Shown here piece by piece: positions 46,846 to 54,839 of a stretch of 64,000 bases of DNA (position 1 is its first letter; each line of letters opens with the position of its first letter). Location of the stretch: assembly GCF_028553765.1 (NCBI RefSeq), contig NZ_CP067134.1, positions 3,143,001 through 3,207,000 on the forward strand, in the 5' to 3' direction. A program made the position numbers and the translations under genes. Source of the stretch: Paracoccus stylophorae. GTDB taxonomy: Bacteria; Pseudomonadota; Alphaproteobacteria; Rhodobacterales; Rhodobacteraceae. Below the pieces are notes generated by a model. That model searched no databases, was not told the DNA's origin, and worked only from the letters and a program-made list of their open reading frames with translations.

Positions 46846-47625
46846 TTACGGAGCGCGGTTCCTGTCGCTGGACACGTGCCACGGCGTCAGCAGCGCCCTC
46901 AACTGACCTATGACGGTGTAAAACACCAGCCCCACCAATGTCAGCACGACGATGACCCCGAACAGTTCGGCCACGGCCAGGTTCTGAAGATGCGCGACCG
47001 CCAGATAGCCCAGGCCCTGATTCCCGCCGATGAACTCCCCGACGATGGCGCCGATCATGGCCAGCACGACCGCCACCTCGGCCCCGGTCAGGATCACCGG
47101 CAAAGCGTTGGGGAAATCCAGCAGGACGAATCTTTGCAGCGGGTTCGCCTGAAGCATGACAAAGACATCGCGATCGCCGGGATCGACCGATTTGAACGCC
47201 TGCAACGCATTGGAAAATATCGGGAAAAACGCCAGCGCGGCGGCGATCACGATCTTCGATTCAAGGCCGAAGCCGAACCAGAGGATGAACAGCGGCGCAA
47301 GCGCGATTTTCGGGATCAGCTGCAAAAGCACGACAAAGGGCTTCAACGCCCATTCCACGGGCGGCACACGCGCCATCGTGAACCCCAGCGTCAACCCGAG
47401 CCCGACCGCGATGCCGAAACCCGACAGCGCCTCGATCACGGTGACCAAAGTGTGCGACCACAGATCGGGATCGAACAACATCGTCGACAGCGCGGCGACG
47501 ATCGCCTCGGGCGGGGGCAGGACGAAGGCCGAAACCTGGGCGGTGCGGACGTAAAGCGACCAGCCGACCAGAAACAGCGTCACCGATGCGATGGGAAGCG
47601 CGATGCGCAAGGTTTTGCGGTTCAT
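46846..47625 (-). CDS. ABC transporter permease (NitT/TauT class), third gene of IclR-linked set
   Basis: A 259-residue BPD_transp_1 permease with about six helices, starting LRIALPIASVTLFLVGWSLY. The core is FVVLLQLIPKIALAPLFILW, followed by FGFGLESKIVIAAALAFFPI, standard for SsuC/TauC/NMT1-type transporters, and IGAIVGEFIGGNQGLGYLAV. It overlaps the ATPase gene by 4 bp. Location beside an IclR regulator and a bicupin, with no thi, ssu or tau genes, suggests an aromatic or other organic acid rather than sulfonate or thiamin precursor. The ligand is unknown. Confidence 0.87.
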   Translation of the reverse strand: MNRKTLRIALPIASVTLFLVGWSLYVRTAQVSAFVLPPPEAIVAALSTMLFDPDLWSHTLVTVIEALSGFGIAVGLGLTLGFTMARVPPVEWALKPFVVLLQLIPKIALAPLFILWFGFGLESKIVIAAALAFFPIFSNALQAFKSVDPGDRDVFVMLQANPLQRFVLLDFPNALPVILTGAEVAVVLAMIGAIVGEFIGGNQGLGYLAVAHLQNLAVAELFGVIVVLTLVGLVFYTVIGQLRALLTPWHVSSDRNRAP

Positions 47626-48428
47626 TCCGCGCCCTCCGTCATTTGTGTCCGCAAGCTGGCGACAAGGTCCTGAAATTCGGGCGTTCTTTGCAGGTTCAGG
47701 TCGCGCGGCCGGGGAAACGGGATGTCCACGACGTCCAAGATCCGCGCCGGGCGCGGTGCCAGAACGACAACCCGATCCGACAGAAACGCGGATTCGGCAA
47801 TCGAGTGGGTGACAAGGATCGTGGTCACCTTGGCCCGCGCGCAGACATCCATCAATTCCAGGTTCAGCGTGTCGCGGGTCATCGCGTCCAGCGCGCCGAA
47901 CGGCTCGTCCAGCAGCAGCACCTGCGGATCGGTGACAAGGGCGCGGGCCAGCGAGGCGCGCTGCCGCATGCCGCCCGAAAGCGCGGTGGGGCTGGCGTCC
48001 TCGAACCCGCTGAGGCCCACGGTCCCGCAAATATTGCGCGCGCGGGCCATTCTGTCGGCCTGCCCCACGCGCGCGATCCGCAGCGGCAGCGCGACGTTCT
48101 CCGCCACCGTCAGCCACGGAAACAGCCGCGCCTCCTGAAACATCATCGAAACGGGCCGGGTCGCGGTCCGGTCGCGTTTCCCGCGGACCCAGATCGGCAG
48201 GCCGCGCACCTCCACCTCGCCCCGTGTCGGAACCTCAAGCCCCGCAAGGATGCGCAGCAGGGTCGTCTTGCCGCACCCCGAAGGTCCGAGCAGCGAAATG
48301 AACTCGCCCTGGCGCATTTCCAGGTTTGCGTTCGAGATGGCGGTGACCGCCCCCGAACCCTCGCCGAATATCTTCGTCAAGCCGGAAATCCGAATTTCCG
48401 GCGCAGCCAGCGCAGCTTCTGACGACAT
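47622..48428 (-). CDS. ABC transporter ATPase (NitT/TauT class)
   Basis: A 268-residue ATPase with Walker A LLGPSGCGKTTLLRILAGLE, Q-loop MMFQEARLFPWLTVAENVAL, signature LSGGMRQRASLARALVTDPQ, Walker B VLLLDEPFGALDAMTRDTLN and switch His in ILVTHSIAESAFLSDRVVVL. It starts with ATG at 48428, sharing one base with the stop of the binding-protein gene; a GTG lies one codon earlier. Its permease overlaps it downstream. Confidence 0.9.
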   Translation of the reverse strand: MSSEAALAAPEIRISGLTKIFGEGSGAVTAISNANLEMRQGEFISLLGPSGCGKTTLLRILAGLEVPTRGEVEVRGLPIWVRGKRDRTATRPVSMMFQEARLFPWLTVAENVALPLRIARVGQADRMARARNICGTVGLSGFEDASPTALSGGMRQRASLARALVTDPQVLLLDEPFGALDAMTRDTLNLELMDVCARAKVTTILVTHSIAESAFLSDRVVVLAPRPARILDVVDIPFPRPRDLNLQRTPEFQDLVASLRTQMTEGAE

Positions 48429-49447
48429 CACGCGATGGCCTTGTCCAGCAGGGCGTTGGTATAAAGCGTCGAGGCATCCGGCGCCGTTCCGATCATGCCG
48501 GCCTCATGCAGCCTTTCGACCGCGTTCTGCCAGACTTCGGGTACGTTGCGAAGCAGGTTGTCCCCGCCCTTGGCCATCCAGTTCTCGGCGTTGGTGGCCA
48601 GGTCGATCTTGGCCGTTTCCGGGTCGTCGATGCCGTTCACCTCGTGCACGCTTGCGATCTTGGCGATGATCGCGTCCAGATCCCCGGCGGTCGCGATCTC
48701 GCGCGCGGCCTTGTGCGTGGCGCGCAGGAAGGACACGTATTTGTCCGGGTTCGCCTCGATATCCTCGGGGCGGGCGACATAGACCTGACCCGGCATCCCG
48801 TCATCCATCGGCACGGCGTGGACGTTCGGGCGCGCCTCTTTCGCCTTGATCATGGATGAGGTGTTGCCGATGAACGCACCGGCCCGGCCCGCTTCGATCA
48901 GCGCGAAAGATGCGGCGCTGTCGGCGACCTTGACCTTGTTGACCGAGGCCGGGTCCAGACCGCCGGCCATCATCAGCAGATCCAGCGTTCCTTCCATCGA
49001 CCCGCCAAGCGACGCCATCCCCACGGTGCGGCCCGGCAGATCCTGAACGCCGCTGACCGGATTGTCGTCGGACGAAATGATGAAGAAGGGCGACATCTGC
49101 GCAATCGTCGCAATCGAAATCAGCGGTGCGTTATTGTCCACACGCGACACGATATAGTTGGTCCCGCCTGTCCGCCCGACATCCATCTGATCGGCCAGCA
49201 CCATCTGCGCGGCCATGGCGGCACCGTTCGCCGCCTCGATCTGCATCTCGATTCCCTCGTCGGTGTAATACCCGGCCGCGTCGGCATACAGCACCGCCGC
49301 GAAGGACAGCGACAGGCTGAACGGCGTGATAAAGCGGAATGCCGCGCCCTGCGCGGCGGCCGGTCCGCCAGCCAGCAGGACAGCGACGCCAGCGGCGGTG
49401 CTGCCCAGAAATGCACGACGGTCGATGGTCGGGACAAGATCACTCAT
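48428..49447 (-). CDS. ABC transporter substrate-binding protein, Tat-leader (NitT/TauT class)
   Basis: A 339-residue periplasmic NMT1-like protein. The leader reads DRRAFLGSTAAGVAVLLAGG ending in AAAQG, a twin-arginine type signal. The mature part has FSLSLSFAAVLYADAAGYYT and DEGIEMQIEAANGAAMAAQM, the usual opening of this class, then MDVGRTGGTNYIVSRVDNNA. The ATG at 49447 is chosen because the leader begins there; the frame is open back to 49552. A perfect palindrome lies 75 bp upstream, matching one beside the IclR gene. The ligand is not known. Confidence 0.87.
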   Translation of the reverse strand: MSDLVPTIDRRAFLGSTAAGVAVLLAGGPAAAQGAAFRFITPFSLSLSFAAVLYADAAGYYTDEGIEMQIEAANGAAMAAQMVLADQMDVGRTGGTNYIVSRVDNNAPLISIATIAQMSPFFIISSDDNPVSGVQDLPGRTVGMASLGGSMEGTLDLLMMAGGLDPASVNKVKVADSAASFALIEAGRAGAFIGNTSSMIKAKEARPNVHAVPMDDGMPGQVYVARPEDIEANPDKYVSFLRATHKAAREIATAGDLDAIIAKIASVHEVNGIDDPETAKIDLATNAENWMAKGGDNLLRNVPEVWQNAVERLHEAGMIGTAPDASTLYTNALLDKAIA

Positions 49448-49521
49448 TGGCCGAAGGATTCCCTGATATGACTGTTGCGGTTCCCGCATCCTAATCAGAT
49501 GCCGTGAAGAAACGAGTTGCC

Positions 49522-49537
49522 GTTTTACAGGTAAAAC
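49522..49537. promoter_or_regulatory. Perfect palindrome upstream of the ABC transporter, likely IclR operator
   Basis: GTTTTAC-AG-GTAAAAC is a 7-2-7 perfect inverted repeat in the 101-bp gap between the IclR gene and the transporter genes. A close variant occurs at 50342-50357 upstream of the IclR gene itself. Paired, similar palindromes beside both likely targets are a good sign of a shared regulator. Confidence 0.6.
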
Positions 49538-49548
49538 ACGATCTTCAT

Positions 49549-50337
49549 TCAACTGGCGTCGAACCCCAGCAAACGGGAAATCCGCTGCGCCGTCCGCACC
49601 AGATCGTCCTTTACCGGACCCTGCGCGGCCTTCACGGTATCGGGACGGTTCGGGCTGGTCGCATTGATCGCTGCGACGACCCGCCCGGACAGATCGCGAA
49701 CCGGCGCGCCGACCGAGACGATTCCCGCCTCGAAATCGCCGGCGTGAACGATCGCGCTGGCCTGGCGATCGGCCCTGGCCTGAGCGAGGAGTTCCAGCAT
49801 CGTGCGGCCCTTTTCCAGCCCCGCAGAGGACGAGTCTGCCCGGAACATGCCGATCAGCTGTTCCTCGGTCAGGTCCGACAGCAGGACCCGGCCCATGGTC
49901 GTGCTTCTGGCCGGCAGGCGACGGCCCACCTGCACGATCGACATGTCGCCCGGCAAGGCCGGCACTCGAACGATATACAGAACCGAGGTGCCGTCCAGAA
50001 CACCCAGATGCACCGACCAGCCTGTCCGGTTGCGCAGGGCCTCAAGCTCGGGCTGGGCGATTTCGGGGATTTCGCGCGCACCCACGAACCCATAGGTCAG
50101 CCGCAGCACCCCCGCGCCAACCGAATAGCTTTGATCGCGCGCATCGTGCAGCAGGCACCCCATCTCGGTCAGGGTATAGGTGGTGCGGAACGCGGCCGAG
50201 CGCGAGATGCCAAGCGCCTTGGCAATATCCGACAGGCGCAGGACCGGGGTTTCGGGCGTGAACAGCTTCAGCACGTTCAGCCCCCGCACCAGTCCGGGCA
50301 CCATGTAGCGGTCCGGTTTTTCCTCCATGTGCCTCAT
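49549..50337 (-). CDS. IclR-family transcriptional regulator 1
   Basis: A regulator of about 262 residues. The winged helix-turn-helix is LFTPETPVLRLSDIAKALGI followed by SRSAAFRTTYTLTEMGCLL. The ligand-binding IclR domain has VGRRLPARSTTMGRVLLSDL and FEAGIVSVGAPVRDLSGRVV, the conserved blocks around the effector pocket. The start is uncertain between ATG 50373, 50337 and 50328; the middle one is given. It is divergent from the bicupin gene and directly upstream of the ABC transporter on its own strand, with matching palindromes on both sides, so it probably controls both. Confidence 0.88.
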   Translation of the reverse strand: MRHMEEKPDRYMVPGLVRGLNVLKLFTPETPVLRLSDIAKALGISRSAAFRTTYTLTEMGCLLHDARDQSYSVGAGVLRLTYGFVGAREIPEIAQPELEALRNRTGWSVHLGVLDGTSVLYIVRVPALPGDMSIVQVGRRLPARSTTMGRVLLSDLTEEQLIGMFRADSSSAGLEKGRTMLELLAQARADRQASAIVHAGDFEAGIVSVGAPVRDLSGRVVAAINATSPNRPDTVKAAQGPVKDDLVRTAQRISRLLGFDAS

Positions 50338-50341
50338 CCCT

Positions 50342-50357
50342 GCTTTACTGGCAAAAC
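50342..50357. promoter_or_regulatory. Imperfect palindrome between IclR gene and bicupin gene, likely IclR operator
   Basis: GCTTTAC-TG-GCAAAAC matches the perfect palindrome GTTTTAC-AG-GTAAAAC at 49522-49537 in 13 of 16 positions. It sits in the 96-bp divergent gap, where it could act on both genes. A further half-site, CAAAACG, lies at 50371-50377. Confidence 0.5.
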
Positions 50358-50433
50358 GTATGGTAGTGCGCAAAACGCCTTTCGGCTATGAAAAAGCCCA
50401 ACACAGCCATCACAGACCGGAAGGATCTTCCAG

Positions 50434-51381
50434 ATGACCGTTCAGGATCAGAATATCGGCACGCTTGCGGACAAGCTGGCGGCGCATACGGGCCGCTTTA
50501 CCGACAAGAAATTCGATTGGGAGGCGTTTCCGTCGAATGTCGGCTTCCCCGAACTGTCGCGCGCGCAGATGCGCTATATCGGCGCCGGCGGCTCGCCCAA
50601 GGTCGGCGACACCAGCACCCTCAAGCCCGACCATTTCACCCTGTCCCTGATCTATAAAGAGCCGGGGAAATACGCGGCCTGCCACAGCCACGAGATCGAG
50701 GAAAGCTTTCTGATCATCGACGGCGCGCTGATCGTGGGGTGGGAGAAGGACGGCGAGGTGGTCGAGGTGAACCTTGGCCCCAAGGACATGATCCTGAACG
50801 CCCGCGAGATCGGCCACGGCTTCCGCGTCGACGGGGTCGAGCCGGTGATGATGTCGATTTCCGTCGATGTCGGCAAACCGCTGCCGCCGGTCTATCATTA
50901 CCACCCGAAAAGCCACGCGCCGGAATTGGCACGTTCCTTCGGCGCCGAGCCGGGCAAGACGCAGGTGTTCGACCCCAAAAGCACCCATCCGTTGCAGCAG
51001 CTGATGGCGAAACACGTCGTCCGCCATGCGGGTCTGAAAACCCACTGGGAACAGGCCGGCTTCAACCGCAAGATCTATTGCGGCCCCGGCGGGGTCGAGA
51101 CCGACACCTGCCGCAAGGAGATGCTGGGCATCCCCTCGCGCGTCGGCGTCAAGCCCTTCGTGCGCGATGTCGAGGACGCGTTTCTTGTCCTGGAGGGCAG
51201 CCTGGTCGTCGGGTGGGAGGAAAACGGCGAACAGGTCGAGACCGAACTGGGCCCGCGCGATCTGGTGAAAACGCCGGCCGGGCGCAAGCACTGGTTCCGC
51301 AATGACGGGGCGGGGGCGGCGACGGTCTGGTATGTCGTCGGCTCGTCGGCGCCCGAAACGGTGAAATTCGAGGCGGCCTGA
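50434..51381 (+). CDS. Bicupin protein of unknown reaction
   Basis: A 315-residue protein with two cupin folds. Cupin 1 (about 65-145) has the metal motif HSHEIEE (His84, His86, Glu90) and His128 in REIGHGF. Cupin 2 (about 235-305) repeats the barrel (FLVLEGSLVVGWEENG aligns with FLIIDGALIVGWEKDG) but lacks the two motif-1 histidines, having RDVEDAF instead; only His286 remains. Thus one active metal site is likely. Residues 43-50 (RAQMRYIG) recur exactly in the monocupin at 60710-61276. It is not an obvious gentisate dioxygenase. Divergent IclR and adjacent transporter genes suggest an enzyme of aromatic or organic-acid catabolism. Confidence 0.8.
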   Translation: MTVQDQNIGTLADKLAAHTGRFTDKKFDWEAFPSNVGFPELSRAQMRYIGAGGSPKVGDTSTLKPDHFTLSLIYKEPGKYAACHSHEIEESFLIIDGALIVGWEKDGEVVEVNLGPKDMILNAREIGHGFRVDGVEPVMMSISVDVGKPLPPVYHYHPKSHAPELARSFGAEPGKTQVFDPKSTHPLQQLMAKHVVRHAGLKTHWEQAGFNRKIYCGPGGVETDTCRKEMLGIPSRVGVKPFVRDVEDAFLVLEGSLVVGWEENGEQVETELGPRDLVKTPAGRKHWFRNDGAGAATVWYVVGSSAPETVKFEAA

Positions 51382-51408
51382 CAGCCGCCGGCGTCACTCC
51401 TGCCTTGC

Positions 51409-51433
51409 GCACCTGCCGGGTTCCGGCGGGTGC
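51409..51433. terminator. Hairpin between convergent bicupin and IclR2 genes
   Basis: GCACCTGCCGG, a 3-base loop and CCGGCGGGTGC form an 11-bp stem with one T-G pair, 27 bp after the bicupin stop. No T-tract is present. It may end transcription from both sides. Confidence 0.5.
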
Positions 51434-51484
51434 ATTCGACGTCACGCACTTTCAGCCGCCGCCCTGAACGCGGCCCGCACGCGC

Positions 51485-52285
51485 CTATGCCGTGTAGCCC
51501 AGCGCCCGCGACATGCCCAAGGCGGCTTTCTTCAACCCCTGCTCGATCTCGGACAGGCGCGGACTGCCGGGCGTGAAGGCGCTGACATGCCCGGTGACGT
51601 TGATCGCACCCGCCGCCTGACCCATGTTGTCGCGCACCAGAACCGCGGCCGAGCCGATCTCGGGCTCGAAATTCGCCGCACTCCAGGCAATGCCAAGCGC
51701 CCGATCCTGGGCCAACTGCAGTTCCAGATCGGGCAGCGACGTGCGGGTCTTGTCGCTGTAGGCGTCCATCCGCACGCCCTCATATCGCGCCGCCAGCTCG
51801 TCGCGCGGCAGATCGGCCAGCAGGATGCGCCCGATGGTCGTCGCATGCGCAGGCAGCCGCGTGCCTTCCTTGACGTTGCTGACCAGATGCGAATTCGGCG
51901 TGCAACGCGCAAGATAGACGATCTCGCGCCCCTCCAGAATACCCAGATGCGCCGACAGCTTCAGCTCCGCGACAAGGTCGGCCAGAAAGCGCGGGGCCAC
52001 TTGGGCAATGCTGCGGTCGTGCAAGGCATTCTGCGCCAGCGTGACCAGACCGGTGCCCAGCCTGTAGCCGCCTTCGTCCGCAATCGCCTCGATCATTCCC
52101 TCTTGCTCCAGCGTGGCCAGCAGACGGATCAGGGTCGTGCGGTTGATGCCGGTCGCCTTCGCCACGCTGCTGATGTTCCGGCAGCGGTTCCCGGCCGCGA
52201 TATGGCGCAAAAGCGCAAATGCACGCGCAACAGGCGGAACACCGTAAATGGCAGCATCGTCGGGCACGGTCTTGCTTTCCAACAT
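51485..52285 (-). CDS. IclR-family transcriptional regulator 2
   Basis: A 266-residue IclR protein. The N-terminal DNA-binding part is FALLRHIAAGNRCRNISSVA followed by KATGINRTTLIRLLATLEQE. The effector domain contains LPAHATTIGRILLADLPRDE and FEPEIGSAAVLVRDNMGQAA. It is only about as similar to IclR 1 as expected for two family members, so the two probably answer different effectors. It is the last gene of the long minus-strand catabolic train, 94 bp after the MBL gene, and may be its regulator. No operator palindrome was recognised near it. Confidence 0.87.
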   Translation of the reverse strand: MLESKTVPDDAAIYGVPPVARAFALLRHIAAGNRCRNISSVAKATGINRTTLIRLLATLEQEGMIEAIADEGGYRLGTGLVTLAQNALHDRSIAQVAPRFLADLVAELKLSAHLGILEGREIVYLARCTPNSHLVSNVKEGTRLPAHATTIGRILLADLPRDELAARYEGVRMDAYSDKTRTSLPDLELQLAQDRALGIAWSAANFEPEIGSAAVLVRDNMGQAAGAINVTGHVSAFTPGSPRLSEIEQGLKKAALGMSRALGYTA

Positions 52286-52379
52286 CGTCAGTCCGGCGCT
52301 TGGTAGCCGATCGCTGCGGCCGGCGCAAAGCCTGCCGCCCGCCTCAGACCCCCGATCCGCCTGACCGCCGGATCAGGCG

Positions 52380-53357
52380 TCACAGCAGCAACAGGTCGTG
52401 GCCGACGACGATCCGGCCATCGAACTGCTTGGCCGCCTCTGCCGCCCAGACCTCGTCCGTCACCTCTGGCTGATCGCCGGGCAGCAGATGGGTCAGGACC
52501 AGCGTGCCTACCCCTGCCTGCGCCGCGATGCGGCCGGCATCCTCGGCCGTGGTGTGGCCGTCCACCAGGAAATCGCGCAGCTTCGGCGGCACATAGGGGC
52601 GTTTGGCCAGCATCGCGTCGATGCCGGGGACATACATCGCCTCGTGCACCAGCACGTCCGCCCCCTCGGCAAGGGTGGCGATGTCGTCGCTGGCAGCGGT
52701 GTCGCCGGAAAAGACGATGGTGCGGTCCGGCGTCTCGAACCTGAACCCCAGGGCCGTCGAAAACGGCGGATGCGCCGCGAGGGCGGCGGTCACGCGGACC
52801 TTGTCGTCCTCATAGACCGGACCCGCCTCGGTCACCTCGCGCACGTCGAGATAACCGTCGATGGGTTTGCGGCCGGTGCCTTCGATGCGGATGCGGATAT
52901 CCTCGTGGTGGAACGCCAAGGCGGCATCATGGATCGCTCGGAAGGGCGGCGGGCCGACGCTGACGATGCGGTCCCCGATCCCCTGGATCCACGCCAGATG
53001 CACCAGATTGGCATAGTCGGCGTTGTGGTCTGAGTGGTGATGCGTGACGAAGATCGCTTTCACATCCGCCGGCCGCAGCCCCGCCTCGACCATCCGCAGG
53101 ATCGTGCCATAGCCGCAATCGACCAGATAGACCGCGCCATCGACGATCACCGCCTGGCTGGCCATCATCCGGCGCGGATCGAGGACCGGCCCGGCCATCG
53201 TGCCCAGCAGCAGCAGATGCGTGCCGGTGGCGGGAACCCGAACCGGCTCCGCCGGACCGGCAGGGGCGGGTTGCGCGCGCGCCGCCCCGCCAGCCAGCAG
53301 CGCCCCGCCCGCCAGTCCAAGCGCGGCGGTCAGGATCGTGCGTCGTTGCGGTGCCAT
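52380..53357 (-). CDS. Exported metallo-beta-lactamase-fold hydrolase (arylsulfatase/RNase Z-like)
   Basis: A 325-residue protein with leader APQRRTILTAALGLAGGALL ending ARAQP, with paired arginines and possibly Tat-dependent. The MBL core is VTHHHSDHNADYANL (H-x-H-x-D-H), the metal Asp in IVFSGDTAASDDI and His residues in LVHEAMYVPG and LVLTHLLPGD, in the order found in arylsulfatase-type AtsA/RNase Z folds. The ATG at 53357 is preferred over 53417 because the leader starts there. The gene lies 20 bp after the FAD monooxygenase. An exported hydrolase at the end of a catabolic operon could release the aromatic substrate from an ester or sulfate. That is inference. Confidence 0.82.
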   Translation of the reverse strand: MAPQRRTILTAALGLAGGALLAGGAARAQPAPAGPAEPVRVPATGTHLLLLGTMAGPVLDPRRMMASQAVIVDGAVYLVDCGYGTILRMVEAGLRPADVKAIFVTHHHSDHNADYANLVHLAWIQGIGDRIVSVGPPPFRAIHDAALAFHHEDIRIRIEGTGRKPIDGYLDVREVTEAGPVYEDDKVRVTAALAAHPPFSTALGFRFETPDRTIVFSGDTAASDDIATLAEGADVLVHEAMYVPGIDAMLAKRPYVPPKLRDFLVDGHTTAEDAGRIAAQAGVGTLVLTHLLPGDQPEVTDEVWAAEAAKQFDGRIVVGHDLLLL

Positions 53358-53377
53358 GACGATGCCCTTCCTCGCGA

Positions 53378-54508
53378 TCAGGCCGATTCCGTGGATTCCG
53401 CCAGCGGCACGTTCCACGCGTCATAGCCATAGACCCAGTCGGCGTTGCCCTGACCCTTCATCCAGTCATTGGCCAGCGAACCCGCCTGAATCCTGGCGGT
53501 GCGCTCGCGCCGCGTGTCCTCATACCGGCGCAGCGCGGCGGGCACATCAGCGGGGCTAACCCCCTCAAGCGCACGCGACAGAACGACGGCGTCCTCGATC
53601 GCCATGCAGGCGCCCTGCGCCATGAACGGCACCATCGGATGCGCCGCATCGCCCAGCAGCGTGGCGTGGTCCGACGACCAGCGCGGCATCGGATCGCGCA
53701 CATACAGCGCCGATTTGGTCACCGTCTCGCAGGCAGCCAGCAGCGCGCGCACATCGGGGTGAAAGTCGCTATAGACCTCGCGCAGTTCCTCGACATCGCC
53801 GGGCATGGTCCAGCTTTCCTCGCGCCAGTCGTCCTGCGGGGTGGTCGCGAAGATGAAGATCTCTTCGCCGCGGGTCAGCGGGAAGACGACCACCTGCACA
53901 TCGGGCTGCGGCCCCCACCATTTGGTAAAGCTGTCAAGGTTTTCCGCCTCGACCGAGCTGCGCGGCACCACCGCCCGATAGGATACGAGGCCGGTGAAGC
54001 GCGGGCTGTCCGGCCCGAAGATCGCCGTCCGCACCGCCGAATGGATGCCGTCCGCGCCGATCACCACGTCATAGGTTTCGGTGCTGCCATCGGCAAAGGT
54101 GACGGTGCCGCCGGAAATCGTCTCGGCCTTGCGCCCCAGCTTGATGGACGATTCCGGCACCTGCGCCTCAAGCGCCTGCAGCAGATCGCCCCGGTGGATG
54201 GTCAGTTGCGGCGAGCCATAGCGTTCCTCGGCGGTGTCGCCCATCGGCAGGCGAGAGGTTTCCTCGCCGGTGTCCCAGGTCCGGCTGATCCGGAAGGCCG
54301 GCCGCGCCGCCGTCTCGCGCAGCGTCTCGCCCACCCCCAGCCGGTCCAGCGCACGCACGGCGTTGGGCGTCAGGTTGACATCCGCCCCGATGCGGGCGAA
54401 CGCGCGGGCCTGTTCGTTCACGGTGACCTCATGCCCCTGACGCGCAAGGGCAATGGCTGCCGTCAACCCGCCGACGCCGCCGCCGCAGATACCGATTTCA
54501 AGGCTCAT
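53378..54508 (-). CDS. FAD-dependent aromatic hydroxylase (salicylate/3-hydroxybenzoate/6-hydroxynicotinate type)
   Basis: A 376-residue single-component class A flavin monooxygenase. FAD-binding GXGXXG: EIGICGGGVGGLTAAIALAR. DG motif: DVVIGADGIHSAVRTAIFG. GD motif: ATLLGDAAHPMVPFMAQGAC, followed by MAIEDAVVLSRALEG. This pattern and length fit salicylate hydroxylase, 3-hydroxybenzoate 6-hydroxylase and 6-hydroxynicotinate 3-monooxygenase. The ring substrate cannot be told from motifs. The ATG at 54508 has aggag 8 bp upstream. It lies in the minus-strand train with an extradiol-like VOC protein, which could open the dihydroxylated product. Confidence 0.88.
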   Translation of the reverse strand: MSLEIGICGGGVGGLTAAIALARQGHEVTVNEQARAFARIGADVNLTPNAVRALDRLGVGETLRETAARPAFRISRTWDTGEETSRLPMGDTAEERYGSPQLTIHRGDLLQALEAQVPESSIKLGRKAETISGGTVTFADGSTETYDVVIGADGIHSAVRTAIFGPDSPRFTGLVSYRAVVPRSSVEAENLDSFTKWWGPQPDVQVVVFPLTRGEEIFIFATTPQDDWREESWTMPGDVEELREVYSDFHPDVRALLAACETVTKSALYVRDPMPRWSSDHATLLGDAAHPMVPFMAQGACMAIEDAVVLSRALEGVSPADVPAALRRYEDTRRERTARIQAGSLANDWMKGQGNADWVYGYDAWNVPLAESTESA

Positions 54509-54521
54509 CTTGATACTCCTG

Positions 54522-54839
54522 TCATGTATATGCATAGCCATGGGACAGGGGAAACCTGTCGGCGTTAAGGCGCGCACCCTGAACCTGCGCGCCGCGAAGC
54601 CAGAGCCGTCCGTGGATCTGGATTCCGGTAAAGTCGGTGTCGGCGGCAGACCGGGTCCGGTCGCACCAGATGCCGCCGGAATGTCCCGCGTCAGGGAAAT
54701 TCGCCGGCAGTCGGCGATCTTGCGGCACCGGCAGGCGGTCGATCAGACCGACGCGCAGATCGGGCCGCGCCTTCAGCAGTGCCTGCGCCCGGCAGCAGCC
54801 CGACGGGCCGGTGCCGACCATGGCGACCGGGGCAGGCAT
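54522..54839 (-). pseudogene. Truncated flavoprotein reductase remnant (FNR/adrenodoxin-reductase-like N-terminus)
   Basis: A 105-codon frame whose ATG overlaps the TGA of the aldehyde dehydrogenase (ATGA). The first 37 residues, PAPVAMVGTGPSGCCRAQAL and the following KARPDLRVGLIDRLPVP, closely match the FAD-binding start of ferredoxin/adrenodoxin-NADP reductases, which run to about 450 residues. After LPVP the family's YGLVRYGVAPDH-type continuation is missing, and unrelated sequence follows to the stop. It looks like the stub of a deleted gene. If translated it would make a non-functional FAD-domain fragment. Confidence 0.6.

Noticed and set aside
50434..51381. Gentisate 1,2-dioxygenase for the bicupin
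   Set aside because: Bicupin layout is similar, but the hallmark gentisate dioxygenase segments are not seen and the second cupin lacks motif-1 histidines.
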